DNA of 64,000 bases. Origin: an uncultured Paracoccaceae bacterium (lineage in GTDB: Bacteria > Pseudomonadota > Alphaproteobacteria > Rhodobacterales > Rhodobacteraceae). The position numbers and the translations under genes are program-made. The notes under the pieces were generated by a model. The model saw only the letters and a list, made by a program, of their open reading frames with translations, made no database searches and was not told the DNA's origin. Where the stretch lies: assembly GCA_951812305.1 (NCBI GenBank), contig CATOSB010000004.1, positions 310,001 to 374,000 on the forward strand. The letters run 5' to 3'. This document shows positions 48,212 to 58,733 of the stretch, piece after piece (within the stretch, counting starts at the first letter, position 1; every line of letters begins with the position of its first letter).

Positions 48212-49113
48212 CATTTGAGTATGCGCAAAATCCGACCATCAAGAATAATCAGACCCAGAGCGATCACGGCAAATCCGAGGAATGCGTTTGTTGAAAGCGC
48301 CTCGTTCAATCCCCAGGCTCCAAGGACGATTGCGATAGGCGGAATCAGCAAGGTGCAAAGCATCAAGTTACCGCTGCCCGCGGATGCAAGGACACGGTAG
48401 TACAAGAGATATGCGAGGGCTGTCGCAACAAGCGCGTAATACCCAATCGCGATTAGAGTGTCCGCTTGCAGGGCAAGAGTTGGCTTACCTTCAAACAAAA
48501 CCGCGACCGGTAAGGCAACGATTGCCGACCCGGTCAACATTCCGGCGGCGGCCACTTCCGGCGCAACACTCGACAGCATTTTGCGCGCCCAGACCGCCGC
48601 GATGGCATAGCTTAACGTTCCGGCCAATACGGCCATTTGTGCAATTGATCGAAGATCAAAGTTCCTCAGGTTCTCGATGCCAATTGCAATTGCCACGCCG
48701 ATGAATCCCACCGTCACGCCAATTGCCCGGCGCGCATTTAACCGCTCGTCGGCTAAAAACAATGCCGCCAGCAAAACGCCGAATATGGCCGTCGTCGCGT
48801 TCAGGATCGAGGTCAAACCGCTTTCGATGTGCAATTGTCCCCATGCCATCAGCGAGAATGGCACGATGTTGTTCAACAGCCCCATGATCAGAAAGGCACC
48901 CCAAATCGCAAAACCCCGGGGCAGGGGAAGACGGCGAACAACGACAACGCCCCAAAGGACAATTGCGGCCCAGAAAACCCTGTGGGCGACGCTGGTCAGA
49001 AATCCGATTTCGTCCAACGCGACGCGGATTGACAAGAACGATCCGCCCCAAAACGCCGCCAATAGTATCAGTTCAACCCAGGCACGGCCGGATAAGTGCT
49101 TCTGCTCATTCAT
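48211..49113 (-). CDS. EamA-family (DMT) transporter
   Basis: 300 residues with about ten predicted transmembrane helices in two EamA repeats. Repeat 1 starts VELILLAAFWGGSFLSIRVA, and SILNATTAIFGVLLAALFLAD carries the typical helix-4/5 loop. Repeat 2 starts near LAGTLSYAIAAVWARKML. This family exports or imports small metabolites such as amino acids; the substrate is unknown here. A second, divergent EamA gene lies at 50488. Confidence 0.9.
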   Translation of the reverse strand: MNEQKHLSGRAWVELILLAAFWGGSFLSIRVALDEIGFLTSVAHRVFWAAIVLWGVVVVRRLPLPRGFAIWGAFLIMGLLNNIVPFSLMAWGQLHIESGLTSILNATTAIFGVLLAALFLADERLNARRAIGVTVGFIGVAIAIGIENLRNFDLRSIAQMAVLAGTLSYAIAAVWARKMLSSVAPEVAAAGMLTGSAIVALPVAVLFEGKPTLALQADTLIAIGYYALVATALAYLLYYRVLASAGSGNLMLCTLLIPPIAIVLGAWGLNEALSTNAFLGFAVIALGLIILDGRILRILK

Positions 49114-49166
49114 GATGGTGGCCTAATGCGAGTAGCTCGTCGAGGCGACCCGGAACACGCGCATAG

Positions 49167-49194
49167 AAAAACCCCGCCGATTGACGGGGTTTTT
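49167..49194 (-). terminator. Rho-independent terminator after the FadL-type gene
   Basis: AAAAACCCCG and CGGGGTTTTT pair around an 8-nt loop (CCGATTGA), 24 bp past the stop codon of the minus-strand gene ending at 49218. Symmetrical A/T tracts allow function in either direction. Confidence 0.88.
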
Positions 49195-49217
49195 ATCCTG
49201 ATCTGCCAAAAAGGGAA

Positions 49218-50367
49218 TTAGAAGTTGAAGCCAACTTTCATCCCAAATGCCAACGCGCTGTTGTCGGTAAAGCTACCGGCAAGGGCGCCGCCGACAGACG
49301 TGGTGGCATCGCCAATCCAAGTATAGCTGACGCCGGCAGTAACTTTCATGGGGCTGTTGGAATAGGTCACACCCAGACCAAGGGACGTTTTGCCATCCGT
49401 CGGTCCAAGGTTTGATGCGAAACCGCCGTTGGCCTTTTCGTACGTGGCGCTCGCAGCAACCGACCAAGTTTCATTCAAACGACGGCCAACGCCGAGGTTA
49501 TAGGTGAAAACGTCATCGGCATAAGAGACTAGCGATGCGCCACCCGTAAGCGCCGCATAATGGGCAGGTGAGATATCGAACTTTGACCATTCAACCCAAC
49601 GCACGCCACCAAACAGCAAAGTGTCAGGTGCCACACCGGTCTGAAATTCAAGGTTTATCGATTGAGGTGTTTCGACGGTTGTCGTGGACACAAGACCCGG
49701 CGAGGGAGGCGGTGGTACCAGTGCTGACCGCTCTGTGGTCGAGATATTGTGCTCGATTGCCGAATTATATGTCAGCGAGACCCTTTGAGCCAATTCCTTA
49801 CGTTCGTATGCGACTCCTACGACATAGCCTAGGCCGGTGTCGCCAACAGTCGTTGCGCTGTACCCACCGACAAACGGAATCGCCGCTGTGGCCGACAATT
49901 CCTGAACCCGAACGCCGCCATAGGCGCTGAAACGATCACTGAACCGATAACGGACGAGTCCGGTAAATGCCCGTTGAGTCCAGTGTCGCCGACGCTCCGG
50001 TGCCAAAACCCGCAAAATACCCTGTCATCGCCGGGTAGAGAACATCTGCGCCGTATGGCTGGTCGATAATTAATGCGGCATCGATATTGTCGTTGATTGG
50101 CATCTTCAGCGCCATGCCGAAAAGACTGTATGACGGTGCCATATTTCCGGATGCCGCCCCACCGGGAATCACGCCAATGCCGGGCAAAGTCACTGCTGCC
50201 GCCTGAGTGCCGGATATGGTCGGCTTCACAGATGCGAAAGAGAACTCTAAGTAGTTGCCTTCCTCAAACAACGGGGCGACGCTTTGCGAGGTGCGTTCAA
50301 TCCCGCCTGCAAAAGCACTGGTTGCCGCAATTGTCGCTGCGGCGGCGATGAGTGGTATGCGGATCAT
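49218..50367 (-). pseudogene. FadL/OmpP1-type outer-membrane transporter, single-base frameshift
   Basis: Start ATG at 50367 with a signal peptide (MIRIPLIAAAATIAATSAFA). The first frame reads to SATLDST and the second continues AFTGLVRYRFSDRFSAYGGV. Deleting one G from the GGG run (CCC at 49970-49972 on the plus strand) joins them. The restored ~382-residue beta-barrel has alternating amphipathic strands and ends FGMKVGFNF, with a terminal Phe as usual for outer-membrane proteins. FadL proteins take up long-chain fatty acids or other hydrophobic molecules. A true mutation or a base-calling error are both possible. Confidence 0.85.
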
Positions 50368-50487
50368 GTTCTCTTCCCCAAGCATGATGCCATTGAAACT
50401 GTGGAAAACCCTACATCCATTAAGAGAATCCGGTCAAACTTTGACCTAAGGTTGCATATTGATGCGGCCACAAACGTTGCAAACGGG

Positions 50488-51366
50488 TCACCGTGACGTA
50501 GCGGCAGCGGCGCTGATCCTGATATTGAGGTAATTGGCGAGGAAAATGATCGCGGCCCCAAGGAATACTGCCCAACTTAAGGGTTCGTCGTAAAATAGCA
50601 TACCGACAAGCGCGATGATTGGCAGGCGGGCGAAATCGATGGGCATAACGGTTGCCGCCGTTGCGAGCGCCAACGCCTTAGTAATGCAGAAATGAGCGAG
50701 AAGTCCCGCGCACCCGACCAGCGTGAGCCACGGGATTGTCTGTGCGGTCGGAAGTGTGAACTTCAAATCGTAAAGCATTGTTATTAAGCCGAAAATAGCT
50801 TGGAGCACGGTAAGGTAAAACAGGATACAGGTAATTGATTCCGTCCGCGTTAGGGCGCGCGTACAAATGGCAGCGCCCGCGAACCCAATGGCGGCAATAC
50901 CCGCGGCTATCAAGCCAATCGAAAACGTGAATCCGCTGCCCGGTTCGGTTACAATCAACACGCCGATGAAGCCGAATACTGCCAGCACGATCTGAAACGC
51001 CGTCATTTTTTCACGCAAGAAGATTGCAGCAAGAAGCATTGCCCACAATGGTGTCGTGAATTCCAGTGCAAAAACCTGCGCCAACGGGGCGACGGTTACG
51101 GCGAAGAACCAAAGGTTCTGACCCATGAAGTGACTGATATTGCGGAGAAAATGCAGGCCAAACCGCCGATTTGATATCTCTTTCAGGGTGCCGGACCAAG
51201 CAGCAACAATGATAACTATCGCGATGCCCACAAAAGAGCGGAATGTCATGATTTCGAACGTGTCGTGCACGTCGGCCAGCGCCCGACCCGCCACTGCCAT
51301 CGATGTGAACGAAAAAATCGCGCCGATCATCCAGAATGCGGCGCGAATCGGGTCGTCGCCTCTCAT
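50488..51366 (-). CDS. EamA-family (DMT) transporter
   Basis: 292 residues with about ten transmembrane helices. Repeat 1 has FWMIGAIFSFTSMAVAGRAL and QVFALEFTTPLWAMLLAAIF; repeat 2 starts near AAGIAAIGFAGAAICTRAL. The S-adenosylmethionine or drug/metabolite type cannot be told apart by eye. The start overlaps the stop of the upstream small secreted protein gene by 4 bp. Confidence 0.9.
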   Translation of the reverse strand: MRGDDPIRAAFWMIGAIFSFTSMAVAGRALADVHDTFEIMTFRSFVGIAIVIIVAAWSGTLKEISNRRFGLHFLRNISHFMGQNLWFFAVTVAPLAQVFALEFTTPLWAMLLAAIFLREKMTAFQIVLAVFGFIGVLIVTEPGSGFTFSIGLIAAGIAAIGFAGAAICTRALTRTESITCILFYLTVLQAIFGLITMLYDLKFTLPTAQTIPWLTLVGCAGLLAHFCITKALALATAATVMPIDFARLPIIALVGMLFYDEPLSWAVFLGAAIIFLANYLNIRISAAAATSR

Positions 51367-51710
51367 TCAGCGACCGTGCAACAACCAGACAGCAGGATCG
51401 GCAGTTCTGCACGTTGGGTCATAACATGGGCGCGGATGTCCGATGTGTCACATTCGGCCCGGTCCAATACCACAATAGCTGTGTCGCGCTCTCCGATTAG
51501 TGTAAATGCCCGCGGCCAGTCACGATTGTCGGCCTGAGTTATCAAAGGAACATCCATATCCGTCGGTGTGGGAAATACAAACCGCGCCTGCACGGAGTCT
51601 AGCGTCAACGTCCAGTCAGGATTGGTTCCCATGCATTCATATGTGTCCTCGGCTGATGCTGAATTGTTCGCCAGAACAGTTATCGTCAGAAAGGTGAGAA
51701 TGCCGCGCAT
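51363..51710 (-). CDS. Small secreted protein with C-terminal GCC motif
   Basis: 115 residues. A signal peptide (MRGILTFLTITVLANNSASA) is followed by a ~95-residue domain that begins DTYECMGTNPDWTLTLD and ends LPILLSGCCTVAE. The spacing of the single Cys near the start (before a G-T-x-P-x-W motif), one Cys in the middle and a vicinal Cys pair at the end suggests disulfides in the periplasm. The same pattern occurs in the C-terminal half of the next gene upstream (51752-52378), so the two are paralogous there. Function unknown. Confidence 0.75.
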   Translation of the reverse strand: MRGILTFLTITVLANNSASAEDTYECMGTNPDWTLTLDSVQARFVFPTPTDMDVPLITQADNRDWPRAFTLIGERDTAIVVLDRAECDTSDIRAHVMTQRAELPILLSGCCTVAE

Positions 51711-51751
51711 GAGGCCAACGCCTAGCGTCGGTTTTGCATTGAAGCAAGCGG

Positions 51752-52378
51752 TCAGTGGTTGCCCACATCAATAGGCAGGTGACAGCATCCGGTTAAAAAC
51801 CGATTGTTACCACCAGCGGCCAACAGGAGGTCAACCTGCCAAGGATATGTTCTGTCGCTCATGCCGTCACTGCAATCGGAAGGACGAACCAGTGCTGCGG
51901 CATTTGCCGGGCCGCCAGAAAAGTTCAGCCGCGCCGGAAAATGCAGCGCTCCTTCGGCAATACTGGTTGATTGAAGCGACATGACAAGGTTCGTTCCGTT
52001 GATGTCAGCAAAAATTGCGGTGTCGACGCCAAGGTTGAATGACCAGAACGGTTCTGTCCCCGAACAGACAAGCCCGGCGGCAAGTTGCGTGCTTTTGACC
52101 ATCGAAAGGTTGTCGGCCTGAAGAAATCGCATCGCGACCCAGGCGTTTTCTTCTTCCCAGATGATACGCCCCCATCTTCCGGTCTGGTCAATGGCTCCAA
52201 CCTCAATTCGGGTTGCATCATGGGGTAGGTCGCCAATATCCGCGCTGGATGCGTTTGGCTCGGCGCGCACGTTCAACGTGTCGTTGCTGGCAACGCCCGT
52301 TACACGATAATATGCCGGTTCCGCATAAGCATGATGGGCAGCGAAAATTACTGCGATTAGTCCGACAAAGCGAAACAT
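51752..52378 (-). CDS. Secreted SH3-domain protein with C-terminal GCC domain
   Basis: 208 residues. Signal peptide (MFRFVGLIAVIFAAHHAYA). A bacterial SH3-like domain occupies about residues 22-85 (YRVTGVASNDTLNVRAEPNA, then WGRIIWEEENAWVAMRFLQ), often involved in binding cell-wall peptides. The C-terminal ~110 residues begin LVCSGTEPFWSFNLG, contain a Cys in RPSDCSDGMSDRTYPWQVDL and end FLTGCCHLPIDVGNH. That half parallels the smaller downstream protein. Same strand, 41 bp upstream of it; probably one transcript. Confidence 0.78.
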   Translation of the reverse strand: MFRFVGLIAVIFAAHHAYAEPAYYRVTGVASNDTLNVRAEPNASSADIGDLPHDATRIEVGAIDQTGRWGRIIWEEENAWVAMRFLQADNLSMVKSTQLAAGLVCSGTEPFWSFNLGVDTAIFADINGTNLVMSLQSTSIAEGALHFPARLNFSGGPANAAALVRPSDCSDGMSDRTYPWQVDLLLAAGGNNRFLTGCCHLPIDVGNH

Positions 52379-52960
52379 CTTATCCTCCGGAATGAATCAT
52401 AGCTTTGATATTACAGGATTTGGGCGGGTGCGTCCGCACGAACATATAATGCGTTCCCCTGAACACCATCCATACCCAGCAATGCCAATCGAAACCCACG
52501 GTTTTTAAGAAAATCCGTCACTTCGTCGAAATCGCAACCGCCCTTATACAGATCCGCATCCGTTGCGACCTCGATGAATACCGAATGTGTGTTGTTTAGC
52601 AGGCGTTTGGCACCGTGCAGGACCATCAGTTCCGCACCTTGCACGTCGACCCACAAACAATCGCAACTCTGTGTAGGAAAATCGTCATCAAGGCGAACCG
52701 CCTCGACTTCGTTTGTTTCTGCCGCCGTCAATCCAAAGCTTTGACGGCCGGCTTCGCCTACTTCCAACAGGCTGCCGGCGCCGTGAAGGTTTGTTTCATG
52801 GAATGTGACTTTTCCGGCTTCATCTGATGCGGCGACAGGGCGCAGCGTGACGCGGGTGTCGCCACTGAACTTGCGCCTCAACATTGCGATATAACGCGGG
52901 GAAGCTTCGTATAAATGAACATGCGCGTTCAGGTAATTGCGCAAAAAGGGTTTCACTTCG

Positions 52961-54150
52961 CTTACCACCCTTCAATTTAGCCAGACATCCCAGAGCTTGG
53001 GGATTTTGGCATAACCTGCGAGGCATCGTCGGATAGCACGAAGGCCTGTCTTGAAGAGAGAGCATAAGGACCTTCGGGCTTTTCGAATCCCCTTTTTTCG
53101 CCGCGTATTGCGACGTGGTGCTCTTCGTTTGCTCCGGTTGAAACAGCCCAGTACATGGCGATTGCCAGCACCAAAATGAGGCGGGCCAATCGATCCGGCT
53201 TTTTGATCTGGCTTTGAGTAATTTCAAAGCCCCGGGTTTTGAAGTCGGAGAACATGGCTTCAATTCCCCAACGCATTCCATAATCGAGCACCTTGTACTC
53301 GGACGGTGCTGCATTCATGGCAATAATCCAAGGCTCTTTGTGCCCCTCTTCGTGAAGCACTCCAATGTTGCTAAAGACGCCCGTTCCGTAAAGCTCAGCG
53401 TTTACAAGCCCTTCGGGCATCAGTTGGGCAATTTCGCGCGTCATCATCTCGCCACCCTGATGTTGCAGTGTGATATTTCCCTTCATGCGCAGCCGGTAGT
53501 CCCATCCAGCCTCCTGGCACCATGCGACCAATCGGGCGGTTCCATAAAACCGATCTCCCGCCAGCAACACACGCGCATCCGCCGGGAGCCATGGGCGGAC
53601 TGCTTCCAAAAGCTCATGTTGCACGCGCCATCCAATCGGCCCTTTGGTCTGGCGTACACGCCAGGCGACCGGGAGGGCCCGATCCCGCATCCGCACCGAT
53701 AACATCAAAACCTCATGCCCTTCGTTGAGCTTGCTTTGATCAAGGGCCACCACAATCGTTTCTCCGGCCTCACACTGGCGGCGGAAAATTTCACCAACAT
53801 AGGCCTGCATGATCTCATCAGTATCGATGTGAGGATTGCCCAGAACCCGCGAAATGTATTGATAGCGGTGGTCCACAGAGCCGATATCGCGGGGCAAAGC
53901 AGCCGCATTTTCCATCAGATTGACGCTGCGCGTGTTCAAAATCACGCTTGCTATGATGCACAATCCCTCCCGGCGCGACTTGTGATACCCGAGCAAGCGG
54001 TCCTGAAAATCCGCCTCAACCTTCGAATAAAGCTCTGAAAAACAAACATTTCCCAACAAACCAGCCTCCAATATCAGCAGTGGAGACTCCTTGAATCACA
54101 CAGATCAGACAAACGTCAAATCAGATCCGGAAATTTTGAAGGGTGGTAAG
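52961..54150 (-). mobile_element. IS4-family element, copy 5 (in an FkbM gene)
   Basis: 1190 bp, CTTACCACC ends, with an exact 10-bp duplication TTTCACTTCG (52951-52960, 54151-54160). Opposite orientation to copies 1-4. Combines the copy-1 variant (CTGATATTGG) with the copy-2 variant (GCTGCTTTGCCCC). Confidence 0.95.
52977..54071 (-). CDS. tnp: IS4-family transposase (copy 5)
   Basis: Same 364-residue protein as copy 1, with all catalytic motifs. Non-ATG start. Confidence 0.92.
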   Translation of the reverse strand: MEAGLLGNVCFSELYSKVEADFQDRLLGYHKSRREGLCIIASVILNTRSVNLMENAAALPRDIGSVDHRYQYISRVLGNPHIDTDEIMQAYVGEIFRRQCEAGETIVVALDQSKLNEGHEVLMLSVRMRDRALPVAWRVRQTKGPIGWRVQHELLEAVRPWLPADARVLLAGDRFYGTARLVAWCQEAGWDYRLRMKGNITLQHQGGEMMTREIAQLMPEGLVNAELYGTGVFSNIGVLHEEGHKEPWIIAMNAAPSEYKVLDYGMRWGIEAMFSDFKTRGFEITQSQIKKPDRLARLILVLAIAMYWAVSTGANEEHHVAIRGEKRGFEKPEGPYALSSRQAFVLSDDASQVMPKSPSSGMSG

Positions 54151-54361
54151 TTTCACTTCGTAACCGTTATGGACACCGACAATACAGATGTTCCCAACGT
54201 CGTCACGTCGTCTGTCTATATACTTGTGAAGCGCGTGGATCGTTACATTCGCCGCGTAATCATAGGGTTTGTGGCGATGGTACAAATCCTTCCATTCGCC
54301 GCGTGGCATCAGAGCTTTCAGGATTTTGCGCATGGCGGTGCCTCTGGTTTGGGGCTTTAGA

Positions 54362-55122
54362 TCAATACTTCGCGTTTGGGTGAATATACCAGTCGTCGAA
54401 GCGAGACACGGATTTCCAGACACGCCGATAGCCGTTTTTGGAAAGCAGTTTATATATGATTCCCCTGTCCGGCCCGAAATTATGCTCGCAAGCGACAATG
54501 TTTATCTGGCGACTGGAGAAATCGAATTCTTGCAGAATGCTTAACTCGCTGCCTTCGGTATCGATGGACAGAAAATCGATAATTCGCGGAGCGTTATGTG
54601 CATCAAGCAGGTCGCCCAATGAAATCGTCTCTACGCTGACTTGGGTAGTTTGGGGGTTTCTTCATGAAATCGGTCTGTATTCGCGAACGCGGTGGCCGTC
54701 GACAGGACCGCGACATCGGATACGGCGAAATCGATCGTCTCTCCGCTGGATTTCCAGACGCAGCGTGTGTCAATTTTGGCGCGCCTGTTGGCTTTAAGCT
54801 CGTTATGCCAGACAGGCGCAGGCTCCGAAAGGATGCCGCTCCAGCCAAATGACTGTTCCAACAAAAGGGAATTGGACATTTCCCGGCCATCAGTCGCGCC
54901 AAACTCGACGAAGAATCCATTCTTCTTGCCGCGGGTCGCAGCAACGACAAATAGGTCCTGCCGGATCTGCGACGGTGTTGGCAGTGTAATCCCGAGAGCG
55001 GACGCCATCTGATCCAGTCCGCGCGCAAGCGGCGATCGAAACAACGTTGCGAAACCCCAGGCCGGGTTCATGATCAGGCGATGCATCCACCGGGCGGCTG
55101 CGCTTTGGTCAAATTCGCGCAC
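54362..55122 (-). pseudogene. FkbM-family methyltransferase 2, single-base frameshift
   Basis: The first frame (from 55122) holds NGFFVEFGATDGREMSNSLL, the SAM-binding strand and loop, and LEQSFGWSGILSEPAPVWH. It stops after LPKSA. The second frame continues VSVETISLGDLLDAHNAP, then IIDFLSIDTEGSELSILQEF, the FkbM core motif. Adding one base to a run of five C (minus strand; plus-strand G at 54652-54656) rejoins them into a ~253-residue protein. Located 3 bp after guaA. A homopolymer sequencing error is the main alternative to a real mutation. Confidence 0.88.
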
Positions 55123-55125
55123 GCC

Positions 55126-56694
<1,569 letters not shown>

Positions 56695-56858
56695 TGGGCG
56701 GGTTTAGGGTGCGTGTGCATGGCGTGCAAGTGGGTGCACGGAACGATCTGCCAAGTGGACTGCATGTCGGTTTTTCACCTCATGTGGCGCAATTCGCCGA
56801 AGGCGCGAACAGTCAATCGGCTAGGAACCGGACAACTTTTATCGCACGGAGCCATCAG

Positions 56859-58391
56859 ATGGCAGAGGCACGGACAAGACGGCGAGGCGGCGGCGGCGCG
56901 GCGCGACGCGCAGAACGCACTGCTGTCAGGATCGAAGTTGCGAGGTTTATCGAACGGAACATTCCCAATCTGGATATTTTGAACGAGGAAGCACTTGAGA
57001 TCATCGAAGCCAATGCCGAAACGGTTCTTGAGGAGATCGGCGTTAACTTTGTCGAGAACCCGGAAGCTCTGGCGCGGTGGCGCGACGCAGGGGCAGATGT
57101 TCAGGGCGAGAGAGTGCATATCCCGCGCGGTTTGGCGCGAAAATTGTGTGGCACGGCACCGCGGCGATTCACCCAGCAGGCGCGAAATTCTGACCGGAAC
57201 GTGGAAATCGGGGGCAATTCGCTGGTATTGGCACCGGTTTACGGCCCACCATTTGTTCGCGATCTCGACGGCCGCCGCCGCTATGCCACAATCGAAGATT
57301 TCCGTAACTTTGTGAAGCTTGGATATATGTCGAAATGGCTGCACCATTCGGGCGGCACGGTGTGCGAACCGACTGATGTCGCAGTAAACAAGCGGCACTT
57401 GGACATGCTGCTCGCGCATATGACGCTGTCGGACAAGCCGTTTATGGGGTCGGTGACTGAGCCGTCGCGTGCGGCCGATTCCGTCGAAATGGCGGAGATA
57501 CTGTTCGGCCAGCTCAATGACCGGACAGTGATGACCTCGCTCATCAATATCAACTCGCCGTTAACTTTCGATTCGGTGATGATGGGAGCTCTGGAAGTTT
57601 ACGCAAAGGCCAATCAGGCGAGCATCGTTTCACCCTTTATCGTCGGCGGCGCGATGGCACCGGTTTCAGTTGCCGGGACTCTGACGCAGGTTTTGGCAGA
57701 AGTTCTGGCTGGTGTTGCTTATTCCCAGCTTATCCGTGCCGGATCGCCCGTAATTATGGGCGCGTTTGTTTCGTCTATCGACATGAATTCCGGCGCGCCG
57801 ACATTCGGGACGCCAGAGGCCAGCCAGGTCACTTATGGCGTGGGGCAATTGGCCCGCCGACTTGGGTTGCCCTATCGTTCCGGTGGCTCTTTCTGCGGCT
57901 CCAAACTACCTGATGCCCAGGCGGCATATGAAACCGCAAACTCGTTAAACACGGCGCTGTTGTCGGGTGTGAATTTCATGCTGCATTCCTGTGGATGGCT
58001 TGAAGGCGGGTTGGTCAGTTCTTACGAAAAATTCGTCATGGATGCCGACCAGCTCGGTATTCTGCATAAGCTGGCAGAGGGTATTTCGGTCGATTCCGAA
58101 GCACAAGCTATGGGTGCATTGCGTGAAGTTGGACCCGGTGGCCACTTCCTGGGGTGCGAACATACCCAGGCGCATTTCAAGGACGCGTTCTGGCGCAGTG
58201 AGCTGCTGGATTACAAGCCATTTGAAACCTGGGATGAAGAAGGTGCGCGCGATACCCAGACGTTGGCGGCTGAAAAGGTGAGACGAACATTATCAGACTA
58301 TCAGAAGCCCGCGCTCGACCCAGGTACCGAACAGGCATTGAATGAATATGTTGCCCGCAAAAAAGCCGAGGAACCGGATAGTTTTGTGTAA
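56859..58391 (+). CDS. MttB-superfamily methyltransferase without pyrrolysine
   Basis: 510 residues from the ATG at 56859, with GGAG eight bases upstream; the open frame extends further upstream, but into the guaA divergent region. Trimethylamine-methyltransferase fold landmarks include LDILNEEALEIIEANAETVL, LVLAPVYGPPFVRDLDGRRR, QASIVSPFIVGGAMAPVSVA and MNSGAPTFGTPEASQVTYGV. No in-frame TAG is present, so it belongs to the non-pyrrolysine branch. Characterised members demethylate quaternary amines such as glycine betaine or related betaines using a corrinoid protein. No corrinoid protein gene is adjacent. The substrate is unknown. Confidence 0.9.
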   Translation: MAEARTRRRGGGGAARRAERTAVRIEVARFIERNIPNLDILNEEALEIIEANAETVLEEIGVNFVENPEALARWRDAGADVQGERVHIPRGLARKLCGTAPRRFTQQARNSDRNVEIGGNSLVLAPVYGPPFVRDLDGRRRYATIEDFRNFVKLGYMSKWLHHSGGTVCEPTDVAVNKRHLDMLLAHMTLSDKPFMGSVTEPSRAADSVEMAEILFGQLNDRTVMTSLININSPLTFDSVMMGALEVYAKANQASIVSPFIVGGAMAPVSVAGTLTQVLAEVLAGVAYSQLIRAGSPVIMGAFVSSIDMNSGAPTFGTPEASQVTYGVGQLARRLGLPYRSGGSFCGSKLPDAQAAYETANSLNTALLSGVNFMLHSCGWLEGGLVSSYEKFVMDADQLGILHKLAEGISVDSEAQAMGALREVGPGGHFLGCEHTQAHFKDAFWRSELLDYKPFETWDEEGARDTQTLAAEKVRRTLSDYQKPALDPGTEQALNEYVARKKAEEPDSFV

Positions 58392-58439
58392 AGAATTGTG
58401 GATTAACTGTTGATTAGTATTCGGTGGCTGTTCCGACAC

Positions 58440-58733
58440 TCACGAGACGAGTTGCGACTGCGCCAGATGACGCGCCTCGGCCAGAAGAGCAGTAAACACT
58501 TCGACATGCCGGCTGGGTGAATAACTGGCATCTCCCGACCGGCGCGCATCCTCAAGTGATTCCTCCACTGGCAACAGGGCCTGAACCGCATTATGTGGCG
58601 CAGGTGTGATCGAGGATTTCGACAGCTTTTTCAATACCCTACACCGATTGTACTCGCCAAGACCGATGCGCGCGGCCTGAATTAGCAGACGCGGGCGCCG
58701 CAAGGTGAAAACGTTGTCGTAAAGGTCTTGCAT
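58440..58733 (-). CDS. DUF6477 protein
   Basis: 97 residues from the ATG at 58733 (MQDLYDNVFTLRRPRLLIQA); the frame is open further upstream, but this start gives the family's usual opening. All-helical, with GLGEYNRCRVLKKL and a C-terminal SRHVEVFTALLAEARHLAQS. I associate it with the Rhodobacteraceae family DUF6477, of unknown function, often found beside the DUF6456 gene as here (divergent, 261 bp). Confidence 0.75.
   Translation of the reverse strand: MQDLYDNVFTLRRPRLLIQAARIGLGEYNRCRVLKKLSKSSITPAPHNAVQALLPVEESLEDARRSGDASYSPSRHVEVFTALLAEARHLAQSQLVS

Larger units (their letters stand above)
52411..54333 (-). pseudogene. FkbM-family methyltransferase 1, split by IS4
   Basis: Start ATG at 54333 (MRKILKALMPRGEWKDLYHR). 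Removing IS4 copy 5 (52961-54150) and one CGAAGTGAAA duplication restores CIVGVHNGYEVKPFLRNYLN and a 240-residue protein. FkbM features: the SAM-binding glycine-containing strand ICIVGVHNGYE, acidic VHLYEASP, and CDCLWVDVQGAELMVLHGA (the FkbM D-x-Q/E-G-x-E motif). These enzymes O-methylate sugars or small molecules, often in surface-polysaccharide loci. It follows a second FkbM gene by 28 bp. Confidence 0.92.

Noticed and set aside
56859-58391. Pyrrolysine-containing trimethylamine methyltransferase
   Set aside because: There is no in-frame TAG in the gene, so it belongs to the non-pyrrolysine branch.
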